From Capronia americana (taxonomy: Eukaryota; Ascomycota; Eurotiomycetes; Chaetothyriales; Herpotrichiellaceae), in assembly GCA_016110215.1 (NCBI GenBank), contig JADWQD010000003.1:2356001-2420000 (forward strand): a DNA stretch of 64,000 bases. The letters run 5' to 3'. How positions within the stretch are numbered: the stretch's first letter is position 1; every line of letters begins with the position of its first letter. A program made the translations under genes and the position numbers. The notes under the pieces were generated by a model that had not been told where the DNA came from, searched no databases, and saw only the letters and a program-made list of their open reading frames with translations. Shown here piece after piece: positions 23,601-32,716 of the stretch.

Positions 23601-23966
23601 CCATCAGACTATGACGTTGACGCTGACAAGCCGAGCCCGACCGCGTCCAACTTAGACACGGTTAAGGTAATCACGATAGACCAGGGGGACAACCCAAAGG
23701 GCGCGACCACCGGGCCTGACCAAACGACAATGCCAGGCCTGGAGGACGTAGGCGCGGGATCCCCAGAACTGAAATCCCAAACCCACCAACAGCGCACAGG
23801 CACAAGCACAGGCACACGCACCCGTCAACCCAAGCCACGCGTGCGGGTCGCTGAGAATGAGCTCGTCGTCATGACTGATCGGGGCATCCAGATTTGGGAT
23901 CTCAGTCCGTGGGGACGAGGCCGACGGGTCCGCGACGAGCTTATTACCGATGATTTTGTGCAATAA
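20676..23966 (+). CDS. Large F-box protein with acidic linkers
   Basis: A single-exon 1096-aa protein. Residues ~15-55 are an F-box (LGSLPSEILQHIFYFTTP...FFHLIQVNRKFF), which would dock to Skp1 in an SCF ubiquitin ligase. The rest has no domain I can name, but several short segments look like strands of a beta-propeller. Examples are GERIAIAQWDKVLIYAL (~655-680) and ENELVVMTDRGIQIWDLS near the C terminus; the latter ends in a WD-like IWDL. Between them are long disordered acidic and Pro/Thr-rich stretches (about 610-650, 690-760, 830-1040). The architecture suggests a substrate adaptor with a degenerate propeller interrupted by insertions. The start is the first ATG of the frame, directly before the F-box. 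Target unknown. Confidence 0.85.
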   Translation: MKGHPLALPNAKPATLGSLPSEILQHIFYFTTPVTFFHLIQVNRKFFGVASESRELILHHLRHVPGKKLAFDDYSISTSDLFLIFRQRATAHLYGVNFSADCRNLEPSSKSPIVFDPRASCLTTDGDSCVVFRNSLRIKLNLHSNAAYGDTIESPYADGRAKIIQVVQKTYYVSVLYAWEPPEKDPAEDTSHPESEIPLGAQDADRYRAAYDPRDGLRYRARRGQPKTPSPSAPRIRYHLLHYDLYRSDKPVFFHIPTHKSLRGHDLVPVHLAVHNRLQCAILWDLPDTARPTTHATVCLYRGEHLPVNEPGNYDVWVIYPFDHPAPNCRPGVKVGASERGGGDSDPDNGAHGSSHRTLYTYTENHQPSNDGGRNRDYDADLRFLHSPLKPRSISLFNDGRRLSLYAPGSITPYTTLLANEPIRARMHPSNRSPSWPSTAGTQWPRRLCRLVRGMNQTWIRGHSFALSMPFFSKHDTNIRPPPRYHDPDEVNPEVEYECVTNMLCLATARIPSFDIAAARGDTIGSGPDVLTIVQIRLRQHPDDCLHSEYKDNLPTSLPRPPREPRSRRTVIDPNAAQDLDFSILTAPDIAADDAASGTEVADHSEHEVEIHSDSEDDVSRGGRDRTEVRVVARLWGWNAQDTSLSGSETVKVSPRGERIAIAQWDKVLIYALDPHALCEEAWDYGTDSVTNDESDSSNNNEPGHESDVDFEGEDEDDGVASFSGDVEADEGLDHDGDVGMGDASDVLADPIPLPEPVQEPFLSLSTTHPPPPPAPASVTSSTSTSTRNLGHYYPHVKDKNLGWSYALLRPVVLKMDAGAVVRKMCWGFGRWRQNAGPDGGSNDGEDEIEDSYTEEDEGGATDEVAGNAKEKDKEAGGIEISGTETLHPPASQRADGDDGQDSVRPSREVEMGNSQDQPRASSSFAPNLQPNSAAARNCVDVLEQIPCSVSGDVLPGPFPDMKLAPGQIKHITSRPSDYDVDADKPSPTASNLDTVKVITIDQGDNPKGATTGPDQTTMPGLEDVGAGSPELKSQTHQQRTGTSTGTRTRQPKPRVRVAENELVVMTDRGIQIWDLSPWGRGRRVRDELITDDFVQ

Positions 23967-25136
23967 TGACCCAGGGGGTGGGGTAGGCTAGAAAGGGCCT
24001 ACTAGGGTAAATCACGGCACATCAACAACATGGCATGGAGTACAGTGAGTACATCTATGGTTCTTTGAGCATGAGTCTCCCTATGGCTGGCGGGCGGGAA
24101 GGCGAAGCGACGAAATGAATAAGCAACGATGCAACGATGTAACGATCGAAGGCGCTGCGGTGCGTTGATCTCAATGAATCACGGCCGGTGGAGCATTGAA
24201 TGCTTGGATTGAAACGAGATGTAATAACGTTGACTTTGATCCTACGAGGGAATGGGGAGATGGTCATCAATTTCGGGAAATATTCAATACGGTATTCATT
24301 GGCAATGGATGGATGGATGGTGCTGGATCTTCAGCATCGGAGTGCGAATGTTTATAGTACGAGGAAAGGGAATGCGCGGTCAAATAACATCATAGGGTGA
24401 CGGGGACGGCAGAATAATGGGAGGGTGAACGGAGGAAAGGAAGGATGCATTGAGACTCTTGTTCGGTGTATGTATTGTATTGTATTTACATATTGGGTTT
24501 ATCGCACCTTGTCTACAGCTCATAGCTGGCTCTCAGTCCTCTCTACTAACGGCAGGGTGCCTTTACTCTGATTCCTTGGTTCGACTGCACATCTCATCGC
24601 CCATTTGCTTGTGTCCCCTTATACCTTGATAGAAGGATCGGATGATTCGGCAACACCAAAGCGGCATTCATCAAGGTGTTTCTCGAGCTCCGCAGCGCGA
24701 GGCTGAGACGAGAATTGCAGAGATGCCTTCAGCCACGTCAGACACGACCCGCACTGCCGGCTGGACCTTTGAGATCAGCGGTGCCATAACAGTCATTCTG
24801 CAATTTCAGTTTCAGTGCCGGCGTCCCTGTTTCCTCTCGAGCGAAACTCTGTTGTGCACCCGTATGGGGTCATTACAGCTCGGCGAAATGCAGTGGCTTC
24901 TCCCAGCTGGATGGAGGCAATGAGCTGAGAAGGTGTAGTATTGCTGTCGTGTGGAGTCGGGGCCGTCTCATCGAGAACAGATCATTAAAACGGAGCTGAG
25001 TCGACACTGGCGGGCACGAGAGGATAAACTTCGCTTTCTGAGATTTGGGGCACATCTTGCGGCCGCATTGACACGCTTGGACGCTGGAAGACATGAATAT
25101 GGACCTGGGCTTCCAGATATTCCATCTATAGCTAGT
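23967..25136. other. Intergenic region between F-box gene and EMC10 (convergent)
   Basis: Two 3' ends meet here. There is a short GGAT tetranucleotide run at about 24307-24321. No gene is supported. Confidence 0.4.
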
Positions 25137-25874
25137 TCATTTCTCGCCGCCTCCGGTTGTCATCATCAACATGGTAGCGACCAAAAATACCCACCAGTAC
25201 TTCTGGAAGAAGCTCTTCTCCTGTTGTTCTTCTTGTGGAACCTCCCTCCCATCGGCGTCGACTTGGGGTGGTGCCCTTGTAGCTAGAACCGGCGAAGGAC
25301 CGGGACTGGGGGTGACCAGGTTGACTCGGATAGGTTCATGCATAGCAGCTCGAGCAGCGGCTTCTTCTCTTGCTTTCTTGGTATTTGGGACCGGAGGTGG
25401 AGGTGGTATCGGCTTTCCCTTTGCCTTTGCCCTAGCAACCTTCTTCTGATAGCGTTCCTCTTCCGGGGTTAACGGTGGAGGTGCAAGACTCGAGACGGAG
25501 GCAGAGAAGACGGAGCCGTCATCTGGAGAGACCCAGAGATCAATCTTCTTGTAGACGTTGTCGCTGAATGTGTCCAGCGTCGTTATCGTCGAGCTGCCGT
25601 TCGGTAGCAGAATGCGGAGGAGCTTCGATGAGGTCGGCTCGGGTGTCGTAGATTGGGGTGAGTCTAGGGAGGGAGGAGTCCATGATGACAGAGTATGCTT
25701 TGACGTCCTGGGGTCGTAAAAGACAGTAGCCAGTGGCTTCACCGAGGAGGATCCGATCACTTCGTAGGAAAGCGTGACCGACTTGGGCAGTTTGCCAGCA
25801 GCTGTGTCAACGGCAGCAAGGACTGTGCAAGCACAAAGGACCAACAGCGTCAATGGGAAACTGCGGCCCGCCAT
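25137..25874 (-). CDS. EMC10: ER membrane protein complex subunit 10
   Basis: Subunit of the EMC, which inserts multipass and tail-anchored proteins into the ER membrane. The 245-aa product opens with a signal peptide (AGRSFPLTLLVLCACTVLAAV, cleavage expected near residue 20-25). A luminal beta-rich domain follows (SVTLSYEVIGSSSVKPLATVFYD, then ILLPNGSSTITTLDTFSDNVYKKIDLWV), matching the EMC10 family's order. A proline/lysine-rich linker leads to one C-terminal membrane helix (KYWWVFLVATMLMMTTG). This is a single exon. It is divergent from TAD2 with 232 bp between starts. Identification rests on topology and the luminal pattern; EMC10 is poorly conserved, so I keep some doubt. Confidence 0.8.
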   Translation of the reverse strand: MAGRSFPLTLLVLCACTVLAAVDTAAGKLPKSVTLSYEVIGSSSVKPLATVFYDPRTSKHTLSSWTPPSLDSPQSTTPEPTSSKLLRILLPNGSSTITTLDTFSDNVYKKIDLWVSPDDGSVFSASVSSLAPPPLTPEEERYQKKVARAKAKGKPIPPPPPVPNTKKAREEAAARAAMHEPIRVNLVTPSPGPSPVLATRAPPQVDADGREVPQEEQQEKSFFQKYWWVFLVATMLMMTTGGGEK

Positions 25875-26106
25875 GGTTCAGGCAGTTGCAATGCAATGAA
25901 ATTAGACAGGTATCTATCTTTCTTCACTTCGTCTTCACTTTGTTCTCAGATCACCTCCCCATCGTGACAACATCCACTTCCTCCACGTCTTCTCTACACG
26001 GCAACAAAGCCGACTACGGCGAAGCACAGAGAGACAAAGTATCACCAGAGTCCACTGCTTCAAGGTTTCTCTTTCTTTCTCTACAGTGAGTCAAGATGTA
26101 GCCAAG
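25875..26106. promoter_or_regulatory. Divergent promoter of EMC10 and TAD2
   Basis: A 232-bp gap between outward-facing starts. CTTTCTCTACAG at 26075-26086 could be the acceptor of a TAD2 leader intron. Confidence 0.45.
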
Positions 26107-26766
26107 ATGGACTTTCTTCAGGGCATGCCTGGACCTGGAGGGTCTGAGTTCCTTTCGTTAGCTGACATGGACACCTCAGACGACGAAATGGCGACTCTAG
26201 GCGGGATCAAGCAAGAACCCACCAACGACAAGGACAAAATCCATCCTCATGTCCAGGAAAACCTCCAACTTCACCAAGGATTCATGCTCCAGGCCATCGA
26301 TACCGCCGAACAAGCCCTCAAAGAAGGAGAAACACCAGTCGCCTGCGTTCTCGTTTACGAGGGCGAGGTGGTTGCTCGTGGAATGAACGACACCAATCGA
26401 TCTCTGAACGGTACTCGACACGCCGAATTTCTCGCCATTGCTGAGTTCTGCAAGAAATTCCCACAATCCAAGCTCAAGGAGACTGACCTCTACGTCACGG
26501 TTGAGCCCTGCATCATGTGTGCTTCTGCTCTGAGACAGTATGGCATTCGCTGCGTCTACTACGGCTGTGGCAATGATCGATTCGGAGGAAATGGAAGTGT
26601 GCTGCCGGTCAATTCTGACAAGGGTCTGGAGGAGGGCTATCCAAGTTATGGAGGCATCTTCAGAAAGGAGGCTATCATGTTGTTGCGTCGATTCTACATC
26701 CAGGAGAACGAGAACGCCCCAAATCCTCGAGCGAAGGGAAACCGAGAGTTGAAGCCAGTCGTCTGA
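26107..26766 (+). CDS. TAD2: tRNA-specific adenosine-34 deaminase catalytic subunit
   Basis: With Tad3, this subunit converts A34 to inosine in the anticodon wobble position. The 219-aa product contains the cytidine/deoxycytidylate-deaminase fold with the zinc motifs HAE (His ~105, proton-shuttling Glu ~107) and PCIMC (~134-138). FGGNGSVLPV and the Y-rich C-terminal block LLRRFYIQENENAPNP, typical of Tad2, follow. The start at 26107 (AAGATGG) gives an acidic ~50-residue N-terminal extension. The frame extends to 26086 only through a GTG, and an out-of-frame ATG-TAG lies just upstream. Single exon. Confidence 0.95.
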   Translation: MDFLQGMPGPGGSEFLSLADMDTSDDEMATLGGIKQEPTNDKDKIHPHVQENLQLHQGFMLQAIDTAEQALKEGETPVACVLVYEGEVVARGMNDTNRSLNGTRHAEFLAIAEFCKKFPQSKLKETDLYVTVEPCIMCASALRQYGIRCVYYGCGNDRFGGNGSVLPVNSDKGLEEGYPSYGGIFRKEAIMLLRRFYIQENENAPNPRAKGNRELKPVV

Positions 26767-28473
26767 GCAGTTGGGACACTGGAAATAGGGACCGGATTCA
26801 TGGTGCCACATTCTGGGAAAAGAAAAGTTGACATTCTTCACGTCAATAGATGTATCAGGGAGAGCTCGGAGAGGCTGCAATAACAACAAGAACCATTCAG
26901 CAAATCCACCATTCTGGACTGGACTTACCGTCAGGACTTTAGGCCGCCATTTTGTCTACCCAGGTATCTATTCCGGTAACATGGGATTTGTCTTCGGCTA
27001 GGTAGGCACCTGCATCGGCAGCGGATCAAGGTCGCCTTCGGAAGCTGGCATCTTGTCTGTGCGGCGTCTTCAGTTCTACAGCATCCACAACCGGAATCAA
27101 CGAGTTTTGCGTTGCATTCAGGAGACGCCACTAGGCTATCGTGCAAGCTTCCATCTTGTCTGTGTAGTTCGTCTCGTAGGAAACTCCTGGCTGTTTCGGA
27201 CACTCCAGGTTCGCCGAGTTGTGCCAGAGACGCTTATGAAAGCCATTGGCACCTCCTATCAAGGTTATCCAGTGCCACTCACCCCTTGGTACCATCCAGT
27301 ACGCCATCAGCCGCATCATGATCCTCTGCCAACCTTACTGACACTATGATAACTCAGTAATCCACCAGTCACAATCGGCATCGACGTAGAGTGTACCGCT
27401 GCAGCTAAAGGCTTGGTGATGGCGGCTGTCCCGCTGACTCTGTTCAAGCCGTACTGTCGGGAGATGGCATCCTACACGAGCGTTGAGCAAAGAGGAATTC
27501 CGCCAAAGTTGAGCCAAAAAAAAAAAAAAAACCAACCGTCGCAGACCCAGATTCGGGGTGAGATCAATGAGGTCGCTGCAGGAACGTCTGACAGCAATTG
27601 CTTTTGTCTACTGTCCAAGGGGTACGCCGGTAGATGTAAGTCGCAGTGCTGTCGGTTCCTTTACCTTTATTTTGGAACTTATCTCCATGCGGTACTGCTG
27701 TAGGCTTCTTTTTCCTTCATAGACTGATACGTCGCCGAAGGCAAGTGAGGCATTTTGCTGTAATGGTAATGTTGCGCCATTGGTGTCCGATGATCATTGA
27801 TTTCAACCTCGAGCAACCTTGAGGCTCTCCCATACTCCTGGCTGGGAGGAAGAGGTCCCGATCTAGGTAGGCGTCTATAGTACATATTGTGTATGGACTT
27901 TTAGTGATGTCAGTCGCAAAAGGCGGCGAGGCATGTGAATTGATGGCACTTGGTCCGGGACACAATGCTGGCAGTAAGTGAATCACCAGAGATACGAGAG
28001 TGAAATCTTGGACACCAGGTTGACGCGGTACAAGGAGTTCTTTCGCGCAACAGGCATTGTCCATTCATAGGTCATTTCAGAAGGACATGAGTCTAGGGTT
28101 GTCCATGTGAAAGCAAGATGAAGCTGTTCGAGTCTTTGATGATCGGTCAACAGCTTAGTCATCTGGTATTTCTAGTGCTCCGAGAAACAGCGGCGCGTTG
28201 GGGCGCGTCCAATCACAACAACTGCCATGCGCTAACAACATTTTTTGTCTCCGACTGCTCGCCTCACTGCAACTGCCCCCATCGTTGATCTGCCGCTGTC
28301 TCATTGCGTCCTCCGCGCTGTCTTCTCTGTTGCTGCCTTTGATCTTGTTTCTCACTCCTTCTATATCCATTCTCGCTCGACTTGTCTTGTTTCTAGGCCA
28401 AACCCGAGATCGAGTCCTCCCCCTCATTCTTTCTGACCCGGATCACCCGTCGCGTCAGATCTCTCAACCCAAA
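26767..28473. other. Intergenic region before RCC1
   Basis: About 1.7 kb without a supported gene. It holds a 16-A tract at 27516-27531 (listed separately). The final part has a CCAAT box (about 28207) and a long C/T-rich leader that is open in the RCC1 frame but probably untranslated. Confidence 0.4.
27516..27531 (+). repeat. Poly(A) tract of 16 A
   Basis: An uninterrupted A16 run in a gene-free stretch, the longest homopolymer I noticed here. No retroelement body was recognised upstream and no flanking duplication stands out. Confidence 0.8.
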
Positions 28474-30195
28474 ATGTCCGGCACCCGTGCCCGAAGAGCA
28501 CCGCCTGCGGTTGCAGCAAAGACAAAGGCCGAGAAAGTAAGAGGCATCAGGAAAATCTCTCCCGAGCCTCGGACAAGAGCCGAAGCTGCGCAGGAGGAAC
28601 AGGAGGCGCCTAAAGCTGCTACAAAGGCATCGGTATCTCCCAAGGCTGCTAAAGCGTCTAATGCACCTGCAAAGAAGACCACGAAGCGGAAAGCTGAAGA
28701 ACATGTTGAGCATGAACCTCAAGTCAACGGCGCGAAGAGACCCAGAGTTGTCACTAAGCCTTCGCCTGAGGTCAAAGAAGCCGAGCCGGCCAAACGCAAA
28801 ACTGCTGCACCAGCAAAGACCACCGCAGCTGCGAAGTCTAAGACCGCAAAGGCAGAAATCAATCACCCTCCCACTCAGATACTGAGCGTTTTCGTGTTTG
28901 GAGAAGGCTCTTCTGGTGAACTCGGCCTGGGAAGCGCAAAAGGGCAGACAGAAGTCAAGAGACCGCGGTACAATCCCAACCTTGGCCCTGATGTCGGTGT
29001 CGTCGCTCTATCCGTTGGTGGGATGCATACAGCGGCCCTGACTCATGACAACAAGATTTTGACGTGGGGTGTCAATGACCAGGGCGCCTTAGGCCGGGAT
29101 ACCACATGGGAAGGCGGCCTTCGAGACCTTGACGAGGATGAAGGCAGTGACTCTGACTCGGATTCGGGTTCAGAGACCGCTGTCAATCCCAGAGAGTCTA
29201 CCCCGGGCGAAGTCGACTTCTCGGGTCTGCCACAGAACGTGATGTTCTCTCAAGTTGCCTGCACGGACAGTGCTACCTTTGCCCTGGCAACCACCGGTGA
29301 AGTCTATGGATGGGGGACATTCCGCTCGAATGAGGGCATTTTTGGATTCGATCCTACGACGCTGATCCAACTACGGCCCAAACTTATCAGTGGCCTCAGC
29401 AAGATTGTTCAACTGGCAACCGGTGCCAACCACGTCCTCGCCTTGCAGAATAACGGCGCTGTCTTCTGCTGGGGCTCAGGACAGCAGAACCAACTGGGCA
29501 GAAGAATATTGGAGAGGAGAGCAACCAACAGCCTGGTGCCGATGGCGATTGGCACGCTCAAGAAAGTCGACTATGTTGGTGCTGGAGCTTACAATTCGTT
29601 CGCCGTGAAACAAACCGGAGAGGTGTATTCCTGGGGCTTGAACAATTTCGGCCAGACCGGCATCGCCAAAGACTTTGACGAAAGTGGAAATAGCAAAGGT
29701 AACGACGTGCATATGCCTATCCTCGTCAAGACGCTTCGCGGTAAGGGAAAAGTGACTTGCATTCAGGGAGGATCGCACCATACTGTGGCTGTCACAGACA
29801 AGAACGAACTGCTTGTCTGGGGACGAATCGATGGCAATCAGTCAGGCCTGAAGGTCAAAGAACTCCCAGAAGAGGACATTGTGCGGGATTCGGCGGGCCT
29901 CCCTCGAATCCTAGTGGTGCCAACGCAGGTTCCAAACATCCAGGCTATCACCGCCGCAGCTGGATCGGATCATTGCATTGCGATCGACAAGCACGGCAAG
30001 GCATGGTCTTGGGGATTCAGCACAACCTACCAGACTGGACAAGGCATAGATGAAGATGTTGAACTGGCAACCATGATCGACAATACGGCAGTCAGAGATA
30101 AGAAGCTACTCTGGGCTGGAGCTGGCAGCCAGTTCAGCGTGGTGGCCGGAATTCCGCAGCCGCAGGTCAATGGCGTGAATGGACACGCTTCTTGA
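28474..30195 (+). CDS. Ran guanine-nucleotide exchange factor, RCC1 family
   Basis: Chromatin-bound exchange factor loading GTP on Ran; yeast counterparts are Srm1 and Pim1. The 573-aa product starts at 28474 (AAAATGTCC, MSGTRARRAPP). The frame is open back to 28198, but that part is leader-like. Residues 1-125 are basic, rich in Ala/Lys/Pro with NLS-like clusters (KRKAEE, AKRPRVV) that suit chromatin binding. From ~135 the seven-bladed RCC1 propeller begins, with repeat signatures such as GEGSSGELGLG, TWGVNDQGALGRD, YGWGTFR, FCWGSGQQNQLGRR, YSWGLNNFGQTG and AWSWGFSTTYQTGQG. An acidic loop (EDEGSDSDSDSGSE, near 225) interrupts blade 2. Single exon. Confidence 0.95.
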   Translation: MSGTRARRAPPAVAAKTKAEKVRGIRKISPEPRTRAEAAQEEQEAPKAATKASVSPKAAKASNAPAKKTTKRKAEEHVEHEPQVNGAKRPRVVTKPSPEVKEAEPAKRKTAAPAKTTAAAKSKTAKAEINHPPTQILSVFVFGEGSSGELGLGSAKGQTEVKRPRYNPNLGPDVGVVALSVGGMHTAALTHDNKILTWGVNDQGALGRDTTWEGGLRDLDEDEGSDSDSDSGSETAVNPRESTPGEVDFSGLPQNVMFSQVACTDSATFALATTGEVYGWGTFRSNEGIFGFDPTTLIQLRPKLISGLSKIVQLATGANHVLALQNNGAVFCWGSGQQNQLGRRILERRATNSLVPMAIGTLKKVDYVGAGAYNSFAVKQTGEVYSWGLNNFGQTGIAKDFDESGNSKGNDVHMPILVKTLRGKGKVTCIQGGSHHTVAVTDKNELLVWGRIDGNQSGLKVKELPEEDIVRDSAGLPRILVVPTQVPNIQAITAAAGSDHCIAIDKHGKAWSWGFSTTYQTGQGIDEDVELATMIDNTAVRDKKLLWAGAGSQFSVVAGIPQPQVNGVNGHAS

Positions 30196-31032
30196 TTCAA
30201 AGGGTGCCTCAGCTCCAAGGACGACAGGCCAGGGAGGGAGCTAAGAAATGGAGGACGCGGGAAATTGGTTACTCTGGGGCATTGCGATACTGAATTGCTC
30301 GGGGAAGGGAAGCAGATACACGATTTTTCTTGGACGAGACCTTTCGGGTACTTTATCGACATAACAAGGCTGTACAAATAATCTTCGACGGGACTGGGTT
30401 TTGGCACGCAGAGCGACAGTGTGTGCAGCATGTGAGAGTCTACAGCATTGGTCAGCCGACTGCAAACATCAGGCCTTGGTTGCAACGGGATGGACTGGGC
30501 GAATATGTACTTTATGGGCGTTCAGCAGTCGTCAGGGCTTTCGAGGCAAGGGCAGCATGTTCTTGTCTTATGGTGCATTGAACGCGAGCTGGGGGGACAA
30601 GGTAGATCAAAATTAGACTCATGCTCGTCACCCTTTCATCGATTCTCCATTCAGTTCTCATCCTCGGCTATCGTCGCCGCTCAAAGCCCGATGGTCGGCT
30701 TATGGCGTCCGACGAGAAGCATCGACCCCTCACGTCTATCATCTGTTTACGACCTTATTCCAATGGGACTCCGTAGTTCCCCCTCACTGTGTCCATATCG
30801 TGCCGAGCTTGATCGCTCTCTTCGGGCAGACCCCGTAGACGGAGATGCCAGACAGGAGCGCATTCTCCAATTGCTGATATACAGAGGTTAGGTACGTGGC
30901 AACTCTCATCAGTCAAATCCGTTCCTATACCACAGTGACTGCCACATAGCGTGCGGGCAACATTCACATCGCTCTCTCTGTCTCCTTTCCGGAATCAGAC
31001 GCGCATCCGATTTTTTGGAAAAACGCAAAACC
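30196..31032. other. Intergenic region between RCC1 and the cyclase-family gene
   Basis: No gene supported. Open frames at 30330-30891 lack any domain pattern. Confidence 0.4.
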
Positions 31033-32052
31033 ATGGCCGGCCCTCCAGTCCCGTTCTCCGCCCTGCCGCTCAACAAGTCCGTCGACGCGGCGCGGCTCAA
31101 CGCGTGGGGCGCGCACGGCGAGAGCGACGAGCTCGGCTTCCTGAACCGGCAGACGGCCGAGACGGTGGCGGCGGCGGCGGCGTCGGAGATCAAGACGGGC
31201 GTGCGCGTGCCGCTGGACGCGCCGCTCGACTTCCAGGGCCAGACGCCGCTCTTCGGCCGGCAGGTGTTCGTCAAGGACGTGTACCAGAAGAAACCGCGGA
31301 TCGTGCACGACGACACGTGGACGTTCAACACGCAGTCGTCGACGCAGTGGGACGGGCTGCGGCACTTTGGGTACCAGAAGGCCGGGCGGTTTTACAACGA
31401 CACCACGGTCGAGGACATCGCGGGCACGTCGGCGCGCGGCGCCCAGAACCCCAACGTGCTCGGCATCCACAAGGCCGTCGAGCGCGGCGGGGTCATGGGC
31501 CGGGGCATCCTCGTCGACTTCCGGCGGTGGATCGAGGAAGGGCCCGGCAAGGACATTGTCGGCGACCAGTTCCGCCAGTTCCACACGTCGGGCATCAAGT
31601 TCAGCTGGATCCTCGACGTGCTGAAATGGCAGGGGAACACGACGCCGCGGTTCGGCGACATCCTCATCGTCAGGTCGGGCTTCTTCAAGAGTTACCGCGA
31701 CATGGTCGCCTCGCCGGAAGGGGAGGCCGAGCTCCTCCGCCTAACATCCATGTCGCCGCCCGGGCTGGGCGGCGTGGAACAGTCGGACGAGATGCTGCAG
31801 TGGATTTGGGAGCATTTCTCCGCCGTGGCCAGCGACCACCCCAGCTTCGAGCGCTGGCCCACCCCGTTCGACTGGAGCATGCATGAGGTCTTGTTGGCCG
31901 GCTGGGGCTGCAACATCGGCGAGCTGTTGGATCTGGAAAAGTTGAGCGACGAGTGTAAGAGGCAGGGGAGGTGGAGTTTCTTCGTCGCCAGTGTGCCTTG
32001 TTATGTCCCCGGCGGGGTGGCCAGCCCGGTCAATGGCGTTGCCATCTTTTAA
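31033..32052 (+). CDS. Cyclase-family protein (kynurenine-formamidase-like fold)
   Basis: A 339-aa member of the putative cyclase/kynurenine formamidase-like metal hydrolase superfamily, in the fungal subgroup. Start at 31033 (CCATGGCC, strong context). Recognisable blocks are the N-terminal WGAHGESDELGFLNRQT and RVPLDAPLDF. The metal-site region reads QSSTQWDGLRHFGYQ, where this subgroup shows QWDGLRH instead of the bacterial HxGTHxDxP. RGILVDFRRW, GDILIVRSGF and the C-terminal HEVLLAGWGCNIGELLDLEKL follow. The substrate is unknown; relatives hydrolyse cyclic or aryl amides. The coding sequence is strikingly GC-rich in its first half (runs of CGCGGC, third positions nearly all G/C), unlike neighbouring genes. 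Single exon. Confidence 0.9.
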   Translation: MAGPPVPFSALPLNKSVDAARLNAWGAHGESDELGFLNRQTAETVAAAAASEIKTGVRVPLDAPLDFQGQTPLFGRQVFVKDVYQKKPRIVHDDTWTFNTQSSTQWDGLRHFGYQKAGRFYNDTTVEDIAGTSARGAQNPNVLGIHKAVERGGVMGRGILVDFRRWIEEGPGKDIVGDQFRQFHTSGIKFSWILDVLKWQGNTTPRFGDILIVRSGFFKSYRDMVASPEGEAELLRLTSMSPPGLGGVEQSDEMLQWIWEHFSAVASDHPSFERWPTPFDWSMHEVLLAGWGCNIGELLDLEKLSDECKRQGRWSFFVASVPCYVPGGVASPVNGVAIF

Positions 32053-32716
32053 GACGTGTGTGTGCGTATATGAGTTGATGAGTTGATGAGTGTGTGAGTT
32101 TGTGATCTGTGTGGGTTCGGTGAAGTTGGGAAAGGGATCGGATGAGGGTTGTAACAGACGAGGGAAGAGGGGTGTAAAGATAGGAAAACGGGGTATAAAG
32201 GAAGGGAAGGGGGGATGTAAAAGAAGGGATGACCTCTACATCGAAGCGCAAAGGGTGTAAAAGAGGACATAGCCTCCGACGTTGAAGGGGCGGTAAGCTA
32301 CGTAGAGCACGTAGAGTATCGGAGAGAACAGTGATTGAAGAAACGGAACATCTGCGAGCAAAACATGACATATTGGATCTGATACTCATACAAGCTGGCT
32401 GTCAGTTACGGCAGTAACACGGGAACAAGATTCCGCACTGAACCCAGTAATACACCTATGTACAATTGAGGGCCAACCTTCCGTGATTAAAAAAACGCCC
32501 ACGTTGCCCATGACAATCTGTTTCCCGATGGGCGTTTCCCTTGTTATGCAATGCAATCTGGCCGGTCGATGACTGGCAGATAGGCGGCTTCCATTCTGTT
32601 TAAAGTCACAGTTCAATTTGAAGCAGGTGCGACCTGCGGTTCGTGAAGGCGTGAAGTTTTGGTAGGGCCTTGCTGGCTTTGATTGGATGCCATGGCTCAC
32701 TACTTCATCGATGTTA
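32053..32716. other. Intergenic region between two gene 3' ends
   Basis: Contains GTTGATGA/GTGTGA-type low-complexity sequence at 32068-32105 and A/G-rich sequence after it. No gene supported. Confidence 0.4.

Noticed and set aside
27350..27531. Retroposon ending in the A16 tract
   Set aside because: No reverse transcriptase, tRNA-like head or target-site duplication recognised; more likely a simple homopolymer.
28198..28473. 92-residue N-terminal extension of RCC1 with hydrophobic segments
   Set aside because: C/T-rich leader translated by chance; the ATG at 28474 begins the usual basic RCC1 tail.
30951..31886. 311-codon + strand frame overlapping the cyclase gene
   Set aside because: Arg/Ala/Gly-rich translation produced by the GC-rich codons of the true frame.
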